Below, piece by piece: positions 14,811-21,064 of a DNA stretch of 21,064 bases. The notes under the pieces were generated by a model. The model worked only from the letters and a program-made list of their open reading frames with translations. It ran no database searches and had not been told where the DNA came from. The translations under genes and the position numbers were made by a program. Positions within the stretch are counted from its first letter, which is position 1, and every line of letters starts with the position of its first letter. Origin of the DNA: CAZRUA01 sp964603125 (lineage in GTDB: Bacteria > Bacteroidota > Bacteroidia > B-17B0 > Aurantibacillaceae); assembly GCA_964603125.1 (NCBI GenBank), contig CAZRUA010000062.1:1-21064 (forward strand), read 5' to 3'.

Positions 14811-15465
14811 GAAAACGAAACAAAAAATAATTGCCTTTTATATTGCACTAATTTTTATTGGTTGGAACCAAAAAATATTAGCGCAAAGTAATTACTATTT
14901 CCGTCCGCTATTCTCCTTAGGTTTAGTGGGAAATCAAATAGATGGGGATAACCAAAGCGGCTATAATAAAGTAGGGCCAAACGGCGGAATATATATCAAC
15001 CGAGCCTTCTCTGAAAAAAACGAATTTGAATTTGGTTTAACTTACATTCAGAAAGGAGCTCGTAAAAACATTGATCCTGAAAAAGGAGATTATAATTTTT
15101 ACAAACTTAGACTTAACTATGTTGAAGTGCCTTTTTTACTAAAACACAATATCAAAAAATACAAATTAGAAATTGGTGCTAGTGCAGCATACCTATTCAA
15201 AAGTTACGAAGAGAGTAATGCTGGGGTTTTAAACATCCCTTTTAGAAAACTAGATATTTCATATAATATTGGCTTAAATTTAAAGTTGAATGAAAATTGG
15301 ATTGCAGGAACAAGAATCTCCTATTCGATAATCCCAATTAGAACTCTAACCGTTGCAAATTTCTATTACAATAATTTCATGAGCAGAGTGTTAAAACCTG
15401 GCTTCTATACTAATAATTTGTGCCTATCATTAAACTATATTATCAACAAGAAAACAAGCAACTAA
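14809..15465 (+). CDS. Outer-membrane beta-barrel protein (OMP_b-brl_2 type)
   Basis: This 218-residue protein has a signal peptide (about 1-26, ending KILAQ) and then alternating amphipathic strands typical of small Bacteroidota outer-membrane barrels: EFGLTYIQKGARKN, LRLNYVEVPFLLKHN, YKLEIGASAAYLF, YNIGLNLKLNENWIAGTRISYS and a closing LCLSLNYII. The LNYVEVPFLLK strand is characteristic of the PF13568 (PorT-like) family. No ATG exists at the 5' end; the signal peptide can only start at the TTG at 14809, which lies in the frr terminator tail. Expression therefore seems to depend on readthrough from frr or an unseen promoter. The stop overlaps the ubiX ATG (TAATG). It is not shown to be the T9SS component PorT. 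Confidence 0.8.
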   Translation: MKTKQKIIAFYIALIFIGWNQKILAQSNYYFRPLFSLGLVGNQIDGDNQSGYNKVGPNGGIYINRAFSEKNEFEFGLTYIQKGARKNIDPEKGDYNFYKLRLNYVEVPFLLKHNIKKYKLEIGASAAYLFKSYEESNAGVLNIPFRKLDISYNIGLNLKLNENWIAGTRISYSIIPIRTLTVANFYYNNFMSRVLKPGFYTNNLCLSLNYIINKKTSN

Positions 15466-16031
15466 TGGCAAAACATAAAATAGTAATAGCCGTAACAGGC
15501 GCAAGTGGGTCGATATATGCTAAAGTTTTATTAAACAAATTAGTTTTACTACAAAATCAAATTGAAGATGTTGGTTTAGTGATGAGCGACAACGCAAAAG
15601 ACGTTTGGAAACACGAGCTAGGGAATGATGATTACTCAAAACTTCCTTTTAAAATTTATAACAAAAATGATTTTTTTGCGCCCTTCGCATCAGGCTCAGC
15701 TAAATACAACACAATGATAATATGTCCATGCAGCATGGGAACTTTAGCTCGCATTGCTTCAGGCATTAGCAATGATTTAACATCAAGAGCTGCTGATGTT
15801 ATTTTAAAAGAAAGAAGAAAACTCATTTTAGTTACGCGTGATACTCCATTAAGCTTAATTCATATTAACAACATGAAAACAATTACCGAGGCCGGAGGAA
15901 TTATTTGTCCTGCTTCGCCTAGTTTTTATAGTATGCCCAAAACAATTGAAGAATTAGCTTCAACTGTGATTGACAGAGTAATTGATTTAGCGGGATTAGA
16001 AAATGATAGTTATAGATGGGGAAATAAATAA
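15465..16031 (+). CDS. ubiX: UbiX-family flavin prenyltransferase
   Basis: From the ATG at 15465 this is a 188-residue protein of the UbiX/PAD family. Visible landmarks are KIVIAVTGASGSIYAKVL (flavin-binding loop), IICPCSMGTLARIASG (85-100), LTSRAADVILKERRKLILVTRDTPLS and the closing ICPASPSFYSMPKTIEEL. UbiX joins dimethylallyl phosphate to reduced FMN to make prenyl-FMN, the cofactor of UbiD-type decarboxylases; it acts in the cytosol, usually as a dodecamer. No ubiD is in the window. The ATG overlaps the stop of the preceding barrel gene by one base (TAATG), indicating translational coupling, and the M23 peptidase gene follows after 13 bases. In-frame codons upstream to 15420 lie inside the barrel gene and are not needed. 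Confidence 0.95.
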   Translation: MAKHKIVIAVTGASGSIYAKVLLNKLVLLQNQIEDVGLVMSDNAKDVWKHELGNDDYSKLPFKIYNKNDFFAPFASGSAKYNTMIICPCSMGTLARIASGISNDLTSRAADVILKERRKLILVTRDTPLSLIHINNMKTITEAGGIICPASPSFYSMPKTIEELASTVIDRVIDLAGLENDSYRWGNK

Positions 16032-16044
16032 TATAAATTACCTA

Positions 16045-18090
16045 ATGAAAAAACTCATTATCCTTTTACTTGCCATTGTCGCAAATAATATTGTAGCTCA
16101 AGAATTAAATAGATTTGGGCATATTATAGACATAGAAGAAAAAACTAATTACACTGTAAATAGTTTATCTAACAATGAAGTGTTTTGCACAATCAACAAC
16201 TTGAAATTAAAAGGTAACTCGGTTTTTGAAATTAAAGGTGGTTATTTAACATTAGATGGTTGCTACGAAAACACTGGTGCTGCAATTCGAGTTTACAATA
16301 AAAAAGGAAAAGAAGTAGATTCACAATTATTTAAACAAACTATAAATTTTAAGCTATCCCCTAACAAAACATTTGCTGCTTTTTTTGATGGTGAGTTTAC
16401 CAATGCTTTAAATTTAAACACATTCAAAATCACCAAACATAAAAAAAGTACCGTATTTGCAATTAACAATCAAGGTGAAATTTGCTATTACAATGAAGAG
16501 AGTAATTCCATCAACATTAACGACCTAAATATTCCTATTCAAGAAGCGGTTTATACTATACTGAATTACAAATCAGATTTTATAATTACTACTAAGGCTA
16601 AGCTTTTTAAAATTACAGAAAATAAACTAGAACAATTACTTGAACTCACAGGCAAAAGAATTTTTGAGATTAAAGTAAAAAATTCGGATTTATTCATCAG
16701 CACTAAGGAAGAGAAAAAAGGAAGCTTCATTTTTGAACTCTTAAAAACAAATGATTTACTAAACTTTAATTCAATTAACAATAACACGCTCAAACTAAGA
16801 AGCAATGGAGTTAAAAAGGCGGTAGGTTTAAATAAACAAATTAATTCTATTCGCGACCCACTTAATTATGATTTAGACACTGTTTATCAAGGTATAGGTA
16901 ATAGCTATTCTGAAATTCAAGAATATAGTTTTGGAGCCATATACACTCATCCAGGAGTAGATTTGTTTGGATATGACCAGCAACCTGTTTCATCCGTAAA
17001 AAAAGGGTATATAAAAGCAATTTTAACAACTAGTGCCCAATTTCATTGGAGAGTTGCTATTGCCGACAACAACACCAGTAATCAATCATCAGGTTATCTT
17101 TATGCCCATTTGGAGGAAACCAGCATACCTTATGCGGTTGGTGATTCGATTATGGAAAGTGATACATTAGCGGTATTAGTTAATTTTCCAGTAAATGGTT
17201 TTGTTCATTGCCATTTCGCTAAGATATATGATATAGGTTTAACATGGGCTGGGAATTGGTGGACCTATGAAAACCCATTAACACTCATATCAACTATTAG
17301 AGATACCACCGCACCTATTTTTGAGAAAACAATTAATGCGGATGCTTTTGCTTTTAAAGACTCTGGTCAAACTTATTTGCCACCAAATAATTTACATGGA
17401 AAAGTGCGAATTATTTCTAAATTTTATGATAATGTAAACTCCACCTGGAATATTGATGTAAATAAAGTAAGTTATAATTTATCGCCCTATGGCATGCCAT
17501 CAGTAATTCTTTTTAACCACTTTAGTTATGAGTATAATTTCCCAACCGATGTTTATGGACCAAGCACATATAGTACGTTTTTAATTAACACTATATACTC
17601 AAGAGATAACACTTGTTTCTCAACTGGGAATTATAATACGCGAGACTTTTTTCACAACGTAAGCAGCAGTGATGGAAACGATACCATAAACAATTTAGAT
17701 TCTCTTGAGTATTTTAATACGGTGAATTTTCCAGATGGAGGATATATTATTAGAGTTCATATAGAAGATGCCGCAGGTAATACAGCCAATGATTCGATGG
17801 TAGTATTCATTCAAAATAGTCCAATTGGTTTAATAGAAAAAAATAGCGTAAAGGAAATTAAGATATTTCCAAATCCAAGCAATGGAATAATCAATATAGT
17901 TTTACCTAATTCAGAAAATTACGAATACACTATTTTCACAACAGAAGGAAAACAACTAATAAAAGGAAAATTAAATCTAAATGAAAATGCTATTTTGTGT
18001 AGTCAGCTAAACCAAGGACTTTATCTTATTGAGATAAGAAATACAAACACAAATGAAACAATAAAACAAAAAATAAATATTATTAAATAA
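16045..18090 (+). CDS. T9SS-secreted M23-family metallopeptidase
   Basis: From the ATG at 16045 this is a 681-residue protein with a signal peptide (about 1-18, NNIVAQ). An N-terminal region of about 270 residues may be beta-rich and I do not recognise it. An M23 (LytM-like) domain at about 290-425 has all catalytic positions: H302 and D306 (THPGVDLFG), H355 (LYAHLEE), and H388 and H390 (FVHCHF). Spacing matches LytM closely, so zinc ligands would be H302, D306 and H390. A beta-sandwich-like linker follows (DTTAPIFEKTI; then FPDGGYIIRVHIEDAAGN). The last 75 residues are a type A T9SS sorting tail (KIFPNPSNGIINIVLP, then QGLYLIEIRN). The protein should be secreted across the outer membrane and cleave peptide cross-links, perhaps of other bacteria. 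It is last in the barrel-ubiX unit, and its stop is one base from the convergent gene. Confidence 0.92.
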   Translation: MKKLIILLLAIVANNIVAQELNRFGHIIDIEEKTNYTVNSLSNNEVFCTINNLKLKGNSVFEIKGGYLTLDGCYENTGAAIRVYNKKGKEVDSQLFKQTINFKLSPNKTFAAFFDGEFTNALNLNTFKITKHKKSTVFAINNQGEICYYNEESNSININDLNIPIQEAVYTILNYKSDFIITTKAKLFKITENKLEQLLELTGKRIFEIKVKNSDLFISTKEEKKGSFIFELLKTNDLLNFNSINNNTLKLRSNGVKKAVGLNKQINSIRDPLNYDLDTVYQGIGNSYSEIQEYSFGAIYTHPGVDLFGYDQQPVSSVKKGYIKAILTTSAQFHWRVAIADNNTSNQSSGYLYAHLEETSIPYAVGDSIMESDTLAVLVNFPVNGFVHCHFAKIYDIGLTWAGNWWTYENPLTLISTIRDTTAPIFEKTINADAFAFKDSGQTYLPPNNLHGKVRIISKFYDNVNSTWNIDVNKVSYNLSPYGMPSVILFNHFSYEYNFPTDVYGPSTYSTFLINTIYSRDNTCFSTGNYNTRDFFHNVSSSDGNDTINNLDSLEYFNTVNFPDGGYIIRVHIEDAAGNTANDSMVVFIQNSPIGLIEKNSVKEIKIFPNPSNGIINIVLPNSENYEYTIFTTEGKQLIKGKLNLNENAILCSQLNQGLYLIEIRNTNTNETIKQKINIIK

Positions 18091-18091
18091 T

Positions 18092-18475
18092 TTATTGCAC
18101 CATTTTATTTCTTAACCACTCAATTGCCTTATCTCGGTTATCAAAAAACTTTGTAGGCACTATTGGACGATTAATCTTTAAAAACAAATTACCTAGTATT
18201 GTTTCGTGTAGTCGATTACTGCATAAAGCAAGCGCGGCAACATGCCTTGAATATTCTTCAGAAGCTCCTGCCCTTCTTCCATCAACTGTAACATCTAAAT
18301 CCCCTTCGCTTTCCATTAGCACAAAAAACTTCTTTCCAGGCATATACTTTACGGATAGCTCTCTACTATCCCAAACATCCGCAGCATCCAATTTTGCTCC
18401 CTTCTTAACTTTAAATTCAATTAATAAGTTATCACGAATAATCATGGTGTACTTTTCTCTATCAAATGCTTTCAT
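18092..18475 (-). CDS. SEC14/STAS-like small protein
   Basis: This 127-residue soluble protein has the look of Bacteroidota STAS/SEC14-like (SpoIIAA-type) proteins. An N-terminal strand pair is followed by KKFFVLMESEGDLDVTVDG, a helix RAGASEEYSRHVAALALCSNRL, a strand GNLFLKINRPIVPTKFF and a final helix RDKAIEWLRNKM. Members are single-domain proteins of unknown role, probably cytosolic. No conserved phosphorylatable serine can be assigned. It lies downstream of metH on the same strand with a 46-base gap. Its stop faces the M23 peptidase stop with one base between. Confidence 0.8.
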   Translation of the reverse strand: MKAFDREKYTMIIRDNLLIEFKVKKGAKLDAADVWDSRELSVKYMPGKKFFVLMESEGDLDVTVDGRRAGASEEYSRHVAALALCSNRLHETILGNLFLKINRPIVPTKFFDNRDKAIEWLRNKMVQ

Positions 18476-18521
18476 AGTTAAATAAGGATTAAAACATTAC
18501 AAAGTAAATATACAAATTGTT

Positions 18522-21064
18522 CTAATAATTTAAAACAGGACCCAACCAACGTTCAGCAACTGAAAATTCAATTCCTTTGCGTTTCGCATAATCTTCTACT
18601 TGATCTTTTGTTATTTTACCCACACCAAAATAATGCGACTGTTCATGTCCAAAATATAAACCGCTAACTGCAGCTGTAGGGACCATTGCTAAACTATCTG
18701 TTAAAACAATACCTGTGTTTTTTTCAACATCTAACAATTTCCAAATAGTAAGCTTTTCTGTATGATCTGGCTGCGCTGGGTAACCTGGTGCAGGGCGAAN
18801 NNNNNNNNNCGAGATGGAGTCGCTGCTCGAGCGTTTCGGCGAGGTGCAGGGCGAATACCAGCATACTCTTCTTTTATTAAATCTTCGTTTGCTAAAGATT
18901 CGTTTTTAGCGTATCCCCAAAACTCCTTACGAACTTTTTTATGCATTAACTCAGCAAAAGCTTCTGCTAATCTATCTGCTAATGCTTTAAGCATGATTGA
19001 ACTATAATCATCGTGATCTGCTTCGAAACGTGCAACATGAGCGTCGATTCCAAAACCTGTGCTTAAAGCAAAAGCCCCGATATAATCTGTTGGCGATGCT
19101 ATTCCATTTTTAGGTTTAACAAAATCAGATAAAGCAACATTATATTGACCCGCAGGCTTTTTACTTTGTTGGCGAATAGAATGGAAAGTACAAAGCTTTG
19201 TACCTTTATCATCATACACTTCAGTATCATCTGTATTAACCGTGTTAGCAGGATAAATACCTATTACTGCTTTTGCACTTAACCATTTTTCCGAAATAAT
19301 TTTGTTTAACATAGCCTGAGCATCGTTAAAAAGCTTAGTAGCTTCTGCACCTCTTTCAGGGTCGTTTAAAATTTTAGGATAAGAACCCTTCATTTCCCAT
19401 GAAATAAAGAAAGGAGTCCAATCAATATATTCTGCAATTTCTTTTAAATCATAATTTTCAAAAACTTTAGTTCCAATAAAACTAGGTTTCACAATTTCTG
19501 TTTTATTCCAATCGATAGGAAACTTGTTTTGACGTGCTTCTTCAATGGATAAAAACTTATTTTGAGATTGTGCATTTTTATTTTGTTCGCGAACACGTTC
19601 ATAATCCTTATTAATTTCTCCCATAAATGCCCCTCGCAATTCTTCTGAAATTAAGCTACTAGCAACGGGAACGGACTTACTTGCATCATTCACATGAACT
19701 ACAGGTCCCGAATAATTTTGCGCGATTTTAACTGCTGTATGCACTTTAGATGTAGTAGCTCCACCAATTAATAATGGTGTTTTAAAATTCAAACGTTCCA
19801 TTTCCTTTGCCACATGAACCATTTCATCAAGCGAAGGAGTAATCAAACCACTCAAACCAATAACATCTACATTATGCTTTTTAGCTTCCTCTAAAATTTT
19901 ATCACAAGAAACCATCACGCCTAAATCAATGATCTCATAATTGTTACAAGCTAGCACAACACCCACAATATTCTTTCCAATATCATGCACATCACCCTTT
20001 ACAGTTGCCATTAAAATTTTACCAGCATTTGTTCTTCCATCACCCACAATTCCAGCCTTTGCATTATCTTCCTTCTCCTTTAACAAATAAGGCTCTAAAT
20101 AAGCTACTGCCTTTTTCATTACACGCGCACTTTTTACAACCTGAGGCAAAAACATTTTACCACTTCCAAACAAATCTCCAACCACATTCATTCCGTCCAT
20201 TAACGGGCCTTCAATAACATGCAAAGGTCGGCCTAACTTCTGGCGAGCCTCTTCCGTATCAGCATCAATGTGTTCAACAATTCCTTTCACCAAAGCATAA
20301 CTTAATCTTTCTTCAACAGTTCCTTTTCTCCATTCCTCATCCTTCTCGGTTTTCTCTTTTGTAATTCCTTTTAGTGATTCAGCATGTTCCACTAATCTTT
20401 CGGTTGCATCATCTCTTCTGTTTAACAAAACATCTTCAACAAGTTCTAATAATGTTTTATCAATATCATCGTAAACAACCAATTGCGCTGGATTAACTAT
20501 ACCCATGTCCATTCCGTTTTTAATAGCATGGAACAAAAAGGCAGAGTGTATTGCTTCGCGAACATGATCATTCCCTCTAAATGAGAAAGACACATTACTA
20601 ACTCCTCCGCTTACTTTTGCATAAGGTAAATTTTCTTTAATCCATTTTGTTGAATTAAAAAAGTCCAAAGCATTTAAGCGATGCTCTTCCATCCCAGTTG
20701 CTACAGGGAAAATATTAGGGTCGAAAATAATATCTTGTGCTGGAAAATGAACCTTATCAACCAATATATCATAAGCGCGCTTACAAATTTCCTTGCGACG
20801 CTCCAAGGTATCCGCCTGACCAACTTCATCAAAAGCCATTACAATAACTGCAGCACCATATTGTTTAATTTTTAATGCTTGCTCAATGAATTTCTCTTCT
20901 CCTTCTTTTAATGAAATTGAGTTTACAATTGCTTTACCTTGCACACATTTTAAACCAGCTTCGATAACACTCCATTTAGAAGAGTCAATCATAATTGGAA
21001 CTCTACAAATATCAGGTTCTGATGCAATCAAATTCAAGAACGTTGTCATAGCTTGTTCACTAAC
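18522..21064 (-). CDS. metH: Cobalamin-dependent methionine synthase, 5' cut by window edge and split by an assembly gap
   Basis: The visible part starts inside the pterin (methyl-tetrahydrofolate) domain (PIMIDSSKWSVIEAGLKCVQGK; FDPNIFPVATGM). It continues through the cobalamin cap and Rossmann domain with the DxHxxG motif DVHDIG (19976-19993; its histidine coordinates cobalt). It ends in the AdoMet-binding reactivation domain (IGIYPANTVNTDDTEVY; GIRPAPGYP). The enzyme moves a methyl group from methyl-folate to homocysteine in the cytosol. The frame breaks at 18787-18855, where a 10-N gap and GC-rich insert lie between two copies of one 13-base string. Removing 56 bases restores GIRPAPGYPAQPDHTEKLTI and 828 continuous codons to the stop at 18522. 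The gene is probably intact in the organism. The homocysteine/zinc domain lies off the right edge, or is a separate gene as in many Bacteroidota. Confidence 0.95.
18787..18855. other. Assembly gap with short foreign-looking insert inside metH
   Basis: The 13-base string GGTGCAGGGCGAA occurs at 18787-18799 and again at 18843-18855. Between the copies are ten N (18800-18809) and 33 bases (18810-18842) that are 64% G+C, far above the surrounding AT-rich DNA. The copies are 56 bases apart, and a 56-base excision restores the MetH frame exactly. This is the pattern of a scaffold join whose right contig end carries chimeric sequence. Confidence 0.93.

Noticed and set aside
14809..15465. Assignment of the barrel protein as the T9SS component PorT
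   Set aside because: It shares the general OMP_b-brl_2 family pattern, but that family is large and most members are not PorT; nothing around it is a T9SS core gene.
18800..18842. Inserted domain, intein or mobile element in MetH
   Set aside because: The insert is only 33 known bases plus ten N, is GC-rich, and is bounded by a duplicated native 13-mer whose removal restores the frame. That points to assembly, not transposition.
18762..19007. Plus-strand frame across the N gap
   Set aside because: It is produced by the chimeric insert and antisense metH sequence.
1..21064. tRNA, rRNA, CRISPR, insertion sequence, prophage or defence island
   Set aside because: I looked through the intergenic stretches and translated products and saw no cloverleaf, spaced direct repeats, transposase, integrase or recognisable defence gene.

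Overview
The window reads as AT-rich chromosomal DNA of a Bacteroidota bacterium, probably an environmental or metagenome-assembled genome. Three things point there. Two proteins carry type IX secretion system (T9SS) C-terminal sorting domains: a CHU_C/type B-like domain at 4686-5060 and a type A Por-secretion tail at the end of 16045-18090. Several genes are preceded by the Bacteroidota -7 promoter motif TAnnTTTG and lack a clear Shine-Dalgarno site. The families present (WG-repeat lipoprotein, DUF420 plus a small CxxC membrane protein, OMP_b-brl_2 barrel, SEC14/STAS protein) are typical of the phylum. I see no tRNA, rRNA, CRISPR, transposon or phage block. No gene-free stretch exceeds 300 bases; the longest is 7864-8058.

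Layout. Positions 1-701 (minus) hold the 5' part of a MoxR-type AAA+ ATPase gene that runs off the left edge. Positions 874-3938 (minus) hold a two-gene unit, AsmA-like then TonB C-terminal-domain protein, closed by a terminator at 806-838. Positions 4068-7863 (plus) hold a UPF0316 membrane protein, an orphan CHU_C protein, a tandem-thioredoxin secreted protein, a WG-repeat lipoprotein and a gamma-carbonic-anhydrase-fold protein; the last three are almost touching. After a strong hairpin (7969-8002), positions 8059-11805 (plus) hold a large collagen-like fibre protein tightly followed by DUF420, a CxxC membrane protein and a two-domain lipoprotein. Positions 11807-14174 (minus) hold a small lipoprotein, a BI-1 family protein and an aspartoacylase-family metallohydrolase. 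Positions 14212-18090 (plus) hold frr, an outer-membrane barrel, ubiX and a T9SS-secreted M23 metallopeptidase. Positions 18092-21064 (minus) hold a SEC14/STAS-like protein and the 3' part of metH, which runs off the right edge.

How the genes fit together. Much of the content faces the envelope: AsmA/TonB-like proteins, two sorted T9SS cargos, an outer-membrane barrel, three lipoproteins and a fibre protein. The conserved housekeeping genes are frr (ribosome recycling), metH (methionine synthesis) and ubiX (prenyl-FMN). DUF420 plus the CxxC protein suggest haem-copper oxidase assembly, although no oxidase gene is present here.

The most important technical observation is that metH is broken by an assembly artefact and not by biology. 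A 10-N gap and about 33 bases of GC-rich foreign-looking sequence lie between two copies of a native 13-base string. Removing 56 bases restores a perfect frame of 828 visible codons. I did not find a convincing new defence or mobile system. The best biological leads are the orphan CHU_C protein, the fibre gene with its conserved C-terminal domain coupled to DUF420, the T9SS-tailed M23 peptidase, the BI-1 protein lacking both aspartates of its presumed pH sensor, and the duplicated-domain lipoprotein.
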